Shown: piece after piece, positions 51,301 to 60,482 of the stretch | How positions within the stretch are numbered: position 1 is the first letter of the stretch | Layout: each line of letters opens with the position of its first letter | NCBI RefSeq assembly: GCF_036884655.1 | Contig: NC_088345.1 | Span: forward strand, 35,311,001 to 35,375,000 | Source of the DNA: Musa acuminata AAA Group | Lineage: Eukaryota > Streptophyta > Magnoliopsida > Zingiberales > Musaceae | DNA: 64,000 nt | Direction: 5' to 3' | Made by a program: the position numbers and the translations under genes | The notes under the pieces: generated by a model | Seen by the model: only the letters and a program-made list of their open reading frames with translations | Told to the model about the DNA's origin: nothing | Database searches by the model: none

Positions 51301-54300
51301 CGAGAGCATATCGATATTGAATTGTCGGGTTTAGATAATACGCTGCCAGACATAATTTTGTTAGTATATTTTTTTATTATCTAAAAATAATAAATTAAAT
51401 TATTTTGAATATGAATTTACTTGCATTATGGATATCTTGATCCATATGAACTTCGGTCTAACGATCAATGATCCGTACGTATTGGTCGGCCTTAAAATCA
51501 TCTTTGAATGCTTTCCTGACCTTCTCTCTTACTGAAATCAGTATATATTTAAGATACGACATCTGAGGATGCTTGTTCATATCGACCTTACGGAGGACAA
51601 TATAAAGTGGTTCCACACCTTTTATAATTTCTATCGTAGTCTCCCAAAATCTAGAGGAAAGAATGGACTTTTCTATCTTCGTTCCATCGCTTAATCTCGA
51701 ATATCTGGATTCAGACCACTCTTGTGAGGTGACCATTTCCTTCAAACCATGCCTTTTTTGCTGTAATGACTTTAATGTAATAAAATTGGTAGCAAACCGA
51801 GTAATTCCAGGTTGGAATATCTCACCGTTTACATACTTTTGCATTAAAGCGTGGACCCAATGATGATTAAATATAAACTTTGTAATTAATTGTGTTCGAG
51901 CTACACAATTCTTGACCGGATCCAACTCACCAATATCCTTCAGCATTAGATTTATGCAATGAGCTGCACATGGAGTCCAAAACAAAGTTTTTCTTTATTC
52001 CATCAATTGCAAATCGGCCTTTCTGAAATTCGCTCCATTGTCGGTTATTATTTGGACAACATATTGTGGTCCAATCTCCTCTACTATAGTGTCAATCAAG
52101 CTCTCAATGTAGTTTGCATCTTGGATCTTTTCAGAAGCATTAACGGACTTATGAAACACCACTCTTTTGTTGCAATAAACAAGAAAGTTGATGATACTCA
52201 TTCTTGTTGGTCCTATCCAGCTGTCACACATCAGTGTCACCCCATATTCGTCCCATTGTCTTTTGAAAGATTTGATCAAATCCTTTAGTTCTGCCACCTC
52301 TTCATCTAAGTACACGTCGTAAATCTCCTTCGGTGTTGGAGGTTAGATCCCTGTGCTAGACTTTTGAATAGAAGAGACCATGCTCTGATAATACGGATCT
52401 TGGGCTGTGTTGGTTGGGATCCTGTGGAAGTTGAACCATTTTGAGATTATCTTCCTAATATCCCGTTTTTTTTCTTTTGTGTATGCATCGTCAATCCGTG
52501 TTTGTTTTGTTGTTTATGGGGGATAGGCTTGCGGATCAATATCAACAATATATGGTGCAGACCACCTGCCAAGACCTTTCATAAAACCACGGAGTCCACC
52601 ATACCTCATGCTACTAGTTCGGCCTAACTGAGAAGGAGCAGTTGGTTGCCTCATGCTGGTCGACCTTTGGATTCCACTACCACTGCCATGCTCCAACTGT
52701 GAGTCAGGTCGTTGATGCCTCATTGCTTCATCGATCGTATACTGATGCTCCACTGCCATGCACGAATCTCAGGTATGACATCCGGGTTGACTTGATCGCC
52801 GCAACCCTCATACTGATCATAAATCGGTTCCTGTGTAGCTCTATAATATTCTTCCTCAACTCTTGCCTTTGTTTTAATGTATCTTCCTTTGCTTGTTGTA
52901 GTTTGCTTTGAAATAATTTACGTATCTCCGTCGGAATCTTCTTGCATTTTGCAACATCAGGATATCCGTCAGCCAAATGCATTTTCACCCGTGTTATTCC
53001 TCCACCCTTGCCAATGTATCTATAATAAATACATTGCCAATGATAACGGTTCCTATCTATCTTTCGGGTATGAACCTATGCATCATCATGTGGTTGTTCT
53101 TTTGGTGTCATAATCCTATCAAATTTAAATCAAATAAACTATAAAGTATAAACATATTGAATTGACCAAATATTGATAAAAAATCAATAATCACAGCATT
53201 AAATAATTTTATTAAAACATAACTAATCATATTTTATTATCATAAATATGTTACATATATAAAAGAAGCATTAAATACATAATTTTGATCCAATATTGTT
53301 CAAATTATGATAAAATCATCATTAGATACACATATCACCTGATTAACATAGTTAATTTTTCACTAATTACTTCTCTTTCAACATTATAAACATGACAAAC
53401 ACCTTAAGTATCAAACACATTGAATTGACATAAAATCGATCAAATTTTGATTAAATCATCATTAAAATGATTAATTACAGCATTAAATAACTTTAATAAA
53501 ATTTAATTAAACTTATTTTACCATCATATAATGTCAAACACATAAAAAAAAATTAGATATGTAATTTTGATCCAATATGATTCAAATTATGATAAAATCA
53601 TCATTAGATACACTAATTATATGATTAACATAGTTAATTTTTTACTAATTACTTCTCTTTCAACACTATAAACCTGGCAAATACTCTAATAGGTATTAAA
53701 CACATTGAATTGACATAAAATCCAACAAATTTTGATTAAATCATCATTAAAATGACTAATCGCAGCATTCAATAACTTTAATAAAACCTAATTAAACTTA
53801 TTTTACTATCATAAATATTTTTCAATATTTAATATGCATGAAATATAAATATTTGACCTATTAAGTATCTAATTTCGAATTAATCAATATTAAACACACT
53901 AATCATAATATTAAAGATTTTAATTACTCTCTAATTAAAGAAAGGGAATACATACCTCTTAATTAGAAAGTTCTTCCTCTTAATCTTCCCAAATTATCCT
54001 CGATTAAATTCACAAATCGTTGTTTTGTAGAGTGTAGGAAAGCACAAATGTGAGAAAAAAGAGTTTGAGATAGTTTAAAAGAGAATGAAAATGTAATGGA
54101 GTGAAATAGGGGAGAAGAAGGGTTTAAATACTATGAGAAAGGGCTTCAACGGTCAATTTGACCGTTGGAGCATTGTAGCACTATTACAGTGCGGTAACGG
54201 TCGATTTCGATCGTTACCGAGTTGTGCCGAGCGGTAACGGTTGAAATTTCGATCGTTGCCGCCCGATATTACCCCGTATCGTCCGATACGGGGTGCTTTT

Positions 54301-57300
54301 AAATGTTCCGCCCGGTAGCGGGCGGTCCGCGTACCGGTATGCCGTCGGACCGGTACATACCGCTTGTACCAGGCGGTACCATTCGAAATTGCATACCTTA
54401 GTTGCAATAATTGTCATCTACTGTCACATAAAATAATAGAGAGAACGGAGTGAGAAAAGTGAACAACAGAGAATAGACCTCGACCTTTCAAGAAAATAGG
54501 GATACTACAAGGACAATGAAGATGCGATAGGCTTACAATTTAGTCCTGAACTTTTTCTTTGTTTATCTGCTTCTGCATTAAATAGGGATAATACAAGGAC
54601 AATGAAGATGCGATAGGCTTACGATTTAGTCCTGAACTTTTTCTTTCTTTATCTGCTTCTGCATTAATCTACACTTGCATAATGTTTAGAGCAACACAAG
54701 GCTGAATTGTGATCTTCAATTATCTTCAGTTCTGTAAATTGAAACTTTTAAAATCTTTTGTATGATATATAATACTTATTTATTATGATATTTTTTATTT
54801 TTAGTGTTATTATTAATTTTCGAATAAACTTTTATTATTTACGATAATGATTCACTTATACTTTTCATGTTATTCTTATACAATATTTTTATTTTTTATA
54901 TTGCGGTTTCATTGTTTTTCTTGAGAAGATAAATATTTTATGAAATATGAAGATGAAAAAATCTTTTAGCATATAATATTTTGATTTTCACTAATTTTAA
55001 TTTGTAGTTTTCATGTTTTACTAACTTTTATAACTTCTAAACTTTTTGTTTACTTCTAAAACATTTTATTGACCGATTTTGATTCTCTATGATTTCGTAC
55101 ACGTTATCCTTGGACAATCATATCCCAGCAACGATCTTGGAAGTTGGAACTGTGATCAGATGGCCAAGGAGTTGGGCCAACTTCCTGGATATGCTGCTAA
55201 AGCTAGTGGAGTTGTTGGACTTAGTTCTACAATTACATTGGATAATAATTGGTGTATGCCTCTTAATGGGCTCAAAGGATCTTTGCTTTCTGGATACTCT
55301 TTTTTCGTGTGAATTTTGGTGTCTTGATAGTGGTTTTAAATAGGCATTGACCTCTTAAGCTATCTCTAATTTTAGTGGAAAATTTTCCAGAGACGAGCGT
55401 TAAGGGTTTCTTTATTATTAAGAGCAACATCATCTATAAGAACCAAAGATGGTTTCTTCTATCTCCCATCTACTTGATTTTTTTGCTAAGAATACAAGCA
55501 CGATGACTTAAAGAAACTGCATGCACCTCTCTCTCGTGCACCATTCTCCTTGCATCATCTGCCCACTCTCATGCCGCCCCAAGCCTTACTGAATCTATAT
55601 TCATCCTTCTTTGTCACCCTTGCCATGTCTTCTTCTCCATCATTCACTGCCTCCTTGTCCTCTACATCTTCGCTGCCTACTTTCCTCTTCCTTTTGTTGC
55701 ATCCTCCCATTCTCTTCTTCACCTCCTCCTCTTCTATTTCTCCTCTTTGTCCTCCTCTTCTATTTCTCTTCCACGTCATCCTCCCCTCCCTCCTCTTCCC
55801 CTTATTTGTACCACTTGATGTTCCAGCATGCCTTGTATAGATACGTCGAACGGGTCTTACCCATACAGACCAACACAAGTTCGATACTCAAAATTGAGAA
55901 CCTTGCTTAGAACATAACCTACTTTGTATAAACAATTTGTTTTTGTTATCCTGGATTGGGGATTTGATTAACTTATTGGAGGTCATCATATTTTAGAACT
56001 TCAATACAATATATGTAGGCCTCTTTATTCTTCCACCAAGTGTGGATTGGACTACACTACTCCAAGCCTAATTCTTTTTCTTGATCATTTACAACAAGGA
56101 TTATATCTCAGTTACGTATGTATACTAGTACTCAAACGGTTTGGTACAATATGAATGTCTACCCATATCATGTGTCAGTATGGGCTGATACTGACCAATA
56201 TGATCAGTTTGGCAGAGAACTAGACCGATGAATGAACATATGATTCATGTATTATGAACATATGACCAAAAATGAAATGTCATACATTGTAAATAATCCA
56301 TGACCACCAAACGGATGATTCAAAGGACGGTAGTTCTAAGTCAATATTATACATTCAAGAATCCATGCCAGAGAATGCTGCCACTGCATCTGGTCTGATA
56401 TTAATTGACAGTATGCATCTGATGTAGTAGTGGTATTGTCATCACAAAGCTATTGTAGTAGGTTGTTGAGTCAAAGTATGACTATGGTAAGTACAGTTGC
56501 TCCAACTATAGACTCTTGACTGTTATCACTGTATTAACATTTTCAGCCATATGATGTATCAGATTTTGAGGAAAAGAACCAACACATTCCATGATATACT
56601 AGTCATGAGAATTGTGTTGGTAGAAACCATAAATACTTGGAATTCCTTATCTCAACTCCCCGATATCACTGTCTTCCTTTTGTCCTGGTCTTTCTGTCCA
56701 TAAACCAATGGGGTGAATCCATGTGTTTCATGATCATGTTGATTGGTAGTGAAATACTGTTCCTCAGTCCACACGTCACCTCTATGCCTACTTACTGAGA
56801 ATGTAAGATCCCTGGTCCTAGCCGCTGTCATTGGTATAAACACATTTTCTTCTCATTATCATATGTTTGATGGAGATGTTTCTTCATCCGAACAGACTTA
56901 TTGCTCATTGATGTTATCTACATTCTCATTGTTTCTCTCCTGTGTGTACTTATTTATCTTCATATTGAATCATGCAAAACTCTTAGAGTAAATGTATCTG
57001 TTTTGTGCTCTGTTTGTTTATCTAGCTCATGGCTGCATAATCGTAGATGCATATTAAAGTGAATCTACACCAACTTCTCATGGTGTTTCAACGATAATCA
57101 TATGCAAACTTTGGTGTGTAACAATGAGAAACAATGAGAATGTGGACTGTTACATTTAATCATTGGATAATGTGGTCTATGATGCAATTTACTCTTTTCT
57201 TCAAGTGAGATGGTGATCCTCCATATCATAGTTGCTAATCAGCTGTAAATTAGGTTACTTTATAGTTCTGATTAGAGCCGAATGAAGCACAAACTGTACT

Positions 57301-59177
57301 TGTTAATTGTGTTACTAAGATCGATGCTATTTCGGTAGTCAATGTCAGTGTTCTTGCTAAAGATGCCATAAGCCCCTTGAAGTAAATGCCCCTAAAGTAA
57401 CTTAAGTCAACTGTTCACACCTACTGTGTTAGATTACTTGGTATAATGATTCATTAATTTCATTTAGCTCACGAGTGATCTCACTCACATTTGAGGTGCT
57501 TGATTCTAGTCAAGTGATGACAATCCAAAGTGTCAGTAAGAGGTTATCATCAGTGGTAAGATTATACCGAATTGATATACAGATCCAAGGCATAACCTAT
57601 ATCAAGCCAATATATATTAAAAATTGCGGACTATAATTATAAAAACTTTGAATAATAACATTATATTTCTTCTTATCAGCCATGTGAAAGTCTCTGGACA
57701 TTTCAGTGTCCTATCTATAATAAATGATGTCAATATAAGGTTCAACTTCCTTTTCTCCTCCCTACCATTAGAATTGGAAGTTGTCTCTAACTTCCTAGGA
57801 AATTTTAGCTTTTCTTTTTTCCTTTATTCTCTGGAAAGTGAAATGGTTTTCCAAACCATACTTTGCATTATTTTATTAACTCATCTTTCCAAAAATCAAT
57901 AAATTTAAGTTTCTTTTACTCCCAAAAACAAGAGAAGACTAGAACTACTTCTCTTTTCTTTCCTGCAAACCATTTACTTGTATTTACTTTTAATGGAAGA
58001 AACCTTTCAGGAGTATGTTTTTCCAAGTTCTTTCAACAAGACATTCCCACTTTTATTTAACACCATAGGTAATGGGTAACTTGCATCGGATGGTTAAATA
58101 TGATTATAGATACTACCTTTTTGGAAGTGACAACTCCACAACTCACCCACTTCAAACCTTTGGATCACTTTGATTACAGAGTTGGTTATATTAGAGTTCT
58201 TGTTGAGCTTTTTAGATTATTTCAGTTTTTTAAAGATACATATTGATGTTATTTTGTATAACATACCACATTTAAATGGGCCTAACAACTGCTCAAAGTG
58301 TGCAAATGTTTGTGTACAAATGAGTCTAATGTGAATTTTGTCAATTAACCAAAATTGATTACTCGGGTATCTTTATATTGGATTTCAACGTGATGTTTGT
58401 GTTTGACCAATCAGCCCAAAGAAGAGGGAAAAAAAAAAAGGATCATGCCAAGGATCCAGCAAGAGATGGTTCTTTGTCATCCTCTAGTTTATTAATCCAC
58501 TGCTACATTTGCCTCTGCGAAGGGTTGGCCATGGTGAGCTTTTCTCTCAAATATTTAGAAGATATGAAATGGATTCTGAAAACTGTTTATTATTCTCTGC
58601 TATCATAGATGCTGGCAGCTCTGCATAATGAATCTAAGGCCTTCCAGATGCGGAGTCCTTTCAATGGTGAAGAGGAGGTACCCATTTATGCTATATTCTA
58701 CAGAATAATTTTGTGAAATTGGAAACTAATCATTGTTACACATCCTCTAATCAGAGATTCAGTCAGCACTTTGATCTCCTACAGAAGGCTCATGTTCCCG
58801 ACCATGTTTCCTACTACCTTTTCAAAGAGTCGACAGTTCATGCACGCATATCTGTGAGTGTTTAAAGCTTGTGAGGATGTTTATTTTAATTAATTTTCTC
58901 TTGGTCGCTGTAATGGGTGCATATTTATGCATTCCAGGGTGTTGTGAAACACAACTACTTTCGAGAAGCCCAGAGGATCACATCATCACTAAAGGGAAGT
59001 TTTGCTGGTGATCCCAACAGGATGCTAGAGCTGCAGCAACTTGAGCAAGTCGCAGAGCACAACCGGATAGCTTTAAATGTCATAAACCAAGTCGGTGCTG
59101 ATGACCCATCCCTCAGGGTCTCATTTGAGTTCACTCACCACCCACATTTTGCCATGGCAGTGGTCAAGAGGTCATAG
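27371..59177 (+). CDS. NAA35: N-alpha-acetyltransferase 35, NatC auxiliary subunit (MAK10 homologue), 16 exons
   Basis: NAA35/Mak10 is the scaffold that holds catalytic NAA30 and small NAA38 on the ribosome, where NatC acetylates nascent Met-Leu/Ile/Phe/Trp N termini. Exons: 27371-27503, 35670-35737, 36972-37130, 37211-37378, 40302-40452, 42509-42588, 44056-44328, 44473-44616, 45510-45644, 45755-45853, 47797-47853, 47944-48148, 58415-58533, 58609-58677, 58755-58853, 58938-59177. All junctions are GT-AG and phases agree, giving 2199 nt and 732 aa, the usual family length. Exon 1 reads [13 protein letters not shown]; exons 2-3 hold the Mak10 signature [18 protein letters not shown] plus MDPKMDSGI; exon 6 ends LLCRLRFRK; exon 7 has [15 protein letters not shown]; exon 12 has [11 protein letters not shown]; exon 13 is Lys-rich; exon 16 ends [12 protein letters not shown]. 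No signal peptide, so cytosolic. Introns 1 and 12 are swollen by transposons, yet the frame is clean, so the gene looks functional. Confidence 0.95.
30202..31517 (+). mobile_element. Internally deleted hAT element, relative of the copy at 49378-54400
   Basis: Three parts match the intron 12 transposon in reverse orientation: a decayed coding tail (30490-30660, [16 protein letters not shown], stop, YFIHATPP), the following Tyr/Ser-rich tail region (30720-31170), and the terminal ~200 bp (31325-31517) with GTACC repeats. The start CAAGTTCGTCGTACTGACC and the end GGTACGGACTGG...GCCTTG form a weak inverted repeat. The BED, DUF659 and dimerisation parts are deleted. Flanks TAGATAGT and GCTTGATA do not match, so the target duplication is lost or the ends are misplaced by some bases. 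Confidence 0.7.
32885..33480 (+). repeat. Diverged direct repeat in intron 1
   Basis: Copy 1 (32885-33100) and copy 2 (33285-33480) share CTTGCCTTTGAT, TTATAGATAATATTTTG, AGTACTATG and GTTAGTTC...CAATTGTC blocks. A second, shorter duplication follows: 33460-33550 and 33560-33650 (CATTTGCATGCTATTCC, TTGATGTAGAACAAA). Between the large copies lies a GTACC-type fragment (33115-33245) ending CTTGGTC. Confidence 0.65.
35738..36971 (+). other. NAA35 intron 2
   Basis: AT-rich intronic DNA of 1234 bp between the GAG of SALE and the ATA of IMDPK. No transposon, repeat or RNA gene seen. Confidence 0.75.
37600..38345. repeat. GC-rich foldback (inverted repeat) in intron 4
   Basis: About 37635-37700 (GATCCTGATATAGCGTCGCC, CTCCCTCGACGACTCCGATC) is the inverted counterpart of 38268-38330 (TACCTCCTAGATCGGGATCG, GAGGGAGGGCGGTGTCGGATC). 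Between the arms, CTTCGACGTCTTTG-like phrases alternate in both directions (37850-37900, 38080-38240). It overlaps the left end of the MITE at 37904, so the two are nested or one is derived from the other. Confidence 0.6.
37904..38635. mobile_element. MITE with ~75-bp GTACC-rich terminal inverted repeats
   Basis: The left end CAAGGTTCGTAATTTTGTAT continues to GTACCGAGCGGTATGCT near 37984. The right end, read in complement, is CAAGGTTTGAAATTTTGTAC and continues to GTACCGAGCGGTATGCC. The two agree over about 75 bp. The phrase GTACCGAGCG also occurs in the ends of the autonomous-type hAT element at 49378-54400, so this is likely a non-autonomous relative. Flanks GTCTTTGT and GTTCCATG give no clean 8-bp duplication. 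A (TA)n block lies at 38536-38559. Confidence 0.65.
40453..42508 (+). other. NAA35 intron 5 (2.1 kb) with direct repeats
   Basis: Contains a duplicated module (40985-41285), a stretch rich in GATCTAG (41440-41680), and a GTACC-type fragment ending AATTGAATTCCTTGG near 42166. No coding sequence. Confidence 0.7.
40985..41285 (+). repeat. Direct repeat in intron 5
   Basis: Copy 1 (40985-41125) and copy 2 (41172-41280) share GGGACAT/GAGACAT, GTGGGTTTAGGT/GTGGTTTAGGT, AGGGTAACC/AGGGCAGTAACC, CAGCCAAA and GACCACCTTTATC. Copy 1 also duplicates GATACAGGGTAACCC internally. Confidence 0.6.
42589..44055 (+). other. NAA35 intron 6 (1.5 kb)
   Basis: Ordinary AT-rich intron with a ~205-bp GTACC-type MITE-like block at 43745-43945 (CCGGTCCATACCG at the left, GCCGGACAATATG and GTATGGCAAACCTTG at the right). 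Confidence 0.7.
43745..43945. mobile_element. Short GTACC-type MITE-like element in intron 6
   Basis: Left CGCCTTGCCGGTCCATACCG and right GCCGGACAATATGTCATGGT...GGCAAACCTTG are imperfect inverted ends; the middle is rich in ATACC/GGTAT. The CCTTG end resembles the MITE at 37904-38635. The target duplication was not resolved. Confidence 0.45.
44617..45509 (+). other. NAA35 intron 8
   Basis: 893 bp of AT-rich intron; no recognisable element. Confidence 0.75.
45854..47796 (+). other. NAA35 intron 10 (1.9 kb)
   Basis: Contains a GTACC-type element at about 46840-47385: left end TCAAGGTTTTGCCGAATC, right end GCATACCATGCAACCAAGG, with GTACCAGCC and CGTACCATACCGTACTG inside. The open frames at 47133-47533 are by-products of this GC-richer block. 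Confidence 0.65.
49809..53111 (-). pseudogene. hAT transposase (BED finger, DUF659, hATC dimerisation), disrupted
   Basis: From the ATG at 53111: a BED-like finger with [21 protein letters not shown] (one Cys position is Tyr), an acidic/charged helix, then DUF659 (52315-51995: [30 protein letters not shown]). The core follows, [19 protein letters not shown] and [15 protein letters not shown] (51985-51458), then two short introns, then the hATC block with [11 protein letters not shown] and [19 protein letters not shown] (about 50960-50850). A further ~350-residue Ser/Tyr/Gln-rich tail follows to TAG at 49809. At least eight stops interrupt it (such as 53076-53078, 52514-52516, 51995-51997, 51458-51460, 50208-50210); most are TAA/TAG where the family has Gln or Trp. 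The frame also shifts in the GGGGAA repeat at 50228-50255. Confidence 0.9.
53157..53830. repeat. Tandem ~263-285-bp repeats in the 5' region of the hAT transposase gene
   Basis: About 2.4 copies starting at TTGAATTGAC (53157, 53420, 53705). Shared phrases: GATTAAATCATCATTA, CAGCATTAAATAA, TTTTGATCCAATAT, GATAAAATCATCATTAGATA and CACTAATTACTTCTCTTTCA. Very AT-rich, between the putative start codon and the right terminus, so in the promoter/leader of the transposase gene. Confidence 0.8.
54495..54666 (+). repeat. 86-bp tandem duplication
   Basis: Unit 1 54495-54580, unit 2 54581-54666, both starting AATAGGGATA and ending CTTCTGCATTA. Only about three differences, so recent. It lies 87 bp outside the hAT right end. 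Confidence 0.9.
55840..55915. mobile_element. End fragment of a GTACC-type element
   Basis: TAGATACGTCGAACGGGTC ... AAATTGAGAACCTTG resembles the right ends of the other CAAGGT-type elements. No partner end was found with confidence; the CT-rich block to its left may be its body. Confidence 0.35.
56350..57140 (-). pseudogene. Remnant of a second hAT transposase (C-terminal part)
   Basis: On the minus strand, 57070-57030 reads [14 protein letters not shown], matching [14 protein letters not shown] of the hAT copy at 50850. 56843-56652 reads [15 protein letters not shown] followed by a Lys/Asp-rich part, matching [13 protein letters not shown] at 50330. Order and spacing agree with the tail of the intact-size element, but the residues differ a lot, so it belongs to a related, older family. 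Confidence 0.65.
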
Positions 59178-60236
59178 TTAATTCGGCCATTTGTTTTCAT
59201 TGCTCGCTGATGTTCAGAAATGTTGAAATTAAGAGCAATTAAATATGACATTTCTCAACTTCAGTTATAGGGTTATTCAGGCTTGACGTCTGATGGAGTA
59301 TCAGCGGAATGCAGGATGGTATCTTTTAATTTTTTTTGTCAAGACCTTTGTTTCATTCATTTCACTATTGATTTGCGTTGTATTGTCAGTCTTGACAGTA
59401 CCATATGTCAAAATATTCACACGATTTAATTGTACATCGATGTAGCTTACTCGACAATCTAGTCATACCAAGTGTTACCATTCAATTTTAGTATTCATGT
59501 GAAGTCGGAAGGAATGTGTTTTTACCATATGACTAGGAAAATTCTTGCAGTGGCAAATTAGGGTTGATGTGTTGAAATTTGATGTTGCTGTGTGCGTGCA
59601 TGCACTGATGTGTGCGTGTTGTCTGTGCATGTGTATAGGCATGTATCTTTACCATATGACGAGGAAAGTTCTTAGGTAGTTGTTTTGAAATCTGATGTTG
59701 TTGTGTTTGATAATATGTATTGTTACCATCTGACGGGGAAAATTCTTACGGTTGAACGTTTTGAAATTTGATGTTGCTGTGCGTGCGTGCGAGCGTGTGG
59801 GCGCATGTACACGTGTGCGCGTGTTTGTGCATGCACGAACGAGAGCATCACTCACAAATTTAAAAAGCTTTTCCAAATAAGGATAAATCTATTTGTGCAT
59901 GCTTTGCTAGTTAGTATTTTCTTTTAAGAAATAAGAATGAATAATTTGCGCATCCTTTGCTTGCTAGTCAGTATTTTTTTTTAAGAAAAAAGAATTATTT
60001 AGTATTTTTTTTAAGAAAAAAAAGAATAATTTGTGCATGCTTTCCGAAATGAACTGCTCGCTCTAGTTGGTAGAGGGTTGAGAATCGTGTCCGATGATAT
60101 ATCAACTTACTTGACAAGTAATTAAAATCAACTTACACCAGCTGTTTCAGCCCTAATGAATCACAAGTACACAAAGATTGCATGGAATCATGCAAAGTTA
60201 CAGATGCACCACGGACAGGCGAGTCTTAATTGCAGC
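59178..60236 (+). other. 3' flank of NAA35 with minisatellite
   Basis: The first ~200 bp probably hold the 3' UTR (no clear AATAAA; an AATTAAATA lies near 59236). 59510-59830 is repetitive. 59880-60030 repeats TTTTTTTAAGAAAAAAGAAT and AATTTGTGCATGCTTT. No gene. Confidence 0.6.
59515..59832 (+). repeat. Three ~100-bp tandem units with TG/CG runs
   Basis: Each unit has TTACCATATGACNAGGAAA-TTCTT, then TTTTGAAATTTGATGTTGCTGTG, then a (TG)n/(CG) run with GTGCGTGCATG. Starts near 59518, 59648 and 59725. The alternating purine-pyrimidine runs could form Z-DNA (inference). Confidence 0.75.
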
Positions 60237-60482
60237 TCATGCTCCATCCTCCACTAATGCCAAATTACACTGTTCCTCACTATCTACATAGTTTCTTGGG
60301 GAAGAAGCATCGAGCTCCAAAATACCTTCAACTTCCGAAGCCCGAATTGAGTTGCATCTTCCAAAATCGGCTTCTTCATTGTGTCCTCGTATGAATTGCT
60401 GCACATCCCATTGTAGGGACCAGTCAGGTAAATCAACAAAATAATGCAGAAGATTGTCTTCAACAGAAAGAGAACTTGAAAG
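60237..60482 (-). CDS. Possible terminal exon of an unrecognised gene
   Basis: Open from a good acceptor (TTCTTTTCCAG, minus strand, exon starts 60482) to TGA at 60237. It encodes 81 residues: Ser-rich start, then DNLLHYFVDLPDWSLQWDVQQFI, later SEVEGILELDASSPRNYVD and an acidic end. Composition and the splice site look like real coding sequence, but I do not recognise the family. A short open piece upstream on the same strand (about 60805-60720, MEDFRFRRQYLELL) could be another exon. A chance frame is possible. Confidence 0.4.
   Translation of the reverse strand, partial: LSSSLSVEDNLLHYFVDLPDWSLQWDVQQFIRGHNEEADFGRCNSIRASEVEGILELDASSPRNYVDSEEQCNLALVEDGA

Larger units (their letters stand above)
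49378..54400 (-). mobile_element. hAT DNA transposon, 5023 bp, with terminal inverted repeats and 8-bp target duplication
   Basis: Ends CAAGGTATGCAAT (left) and TAAGGTATGCAAT (right, complement): 12 of 13 bases match. Flanking GTTGCAAT at 49370-49377 and 54401-54408 is a perfect 8-bp duplication, the insertion signature of the hAT superfamily. Subterminal regions on both sides are full of GTACCG/CGGTAC, probable transposase binding repeats (inference). The transposase gene runs on the minus strand. Coding defects suggest this copy cannot move by itself. Confidence 0.93.
48149..58414 (+). other. NAA35 intron 12 (10.3 kb), host of the hAT transposon
   Basis: Runs from donor GTAAGT after the ACA of exon 12 to acceptor CCAATCAG before exon 13; T+CC makes the split Ser codon. 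Contents: plain intron 48149-49369, hAT element 49378-54400 between GTTGCAAT repeats, an 86-bp tandem duplication, a GTACC-type fragment (55840-55915), a second hAT remnant (56350-57140), and AT-rich intron to the end. The CT-rich block 55540-55800 gives long but meaningless open frames on both strands. Confidence 0.85.

Noticed and set aside
55079..55343. Two overlapping 77-84-codon frames in intron 12 ([19 protein letters not shown])
   Set aside because: The region looks somewhat more GC-rich and coding-like, but I recognise no family and see no splice context; left as intron.
55550..55910. Three overlapping ~100-codon frames on both strands
   Set aside because: The block is almost pure CT on one strand (GA on the other), which suppresses stops in several frames; the proteins are Ser/Leu/Pro or Lys/Arg/Glu low complexity.
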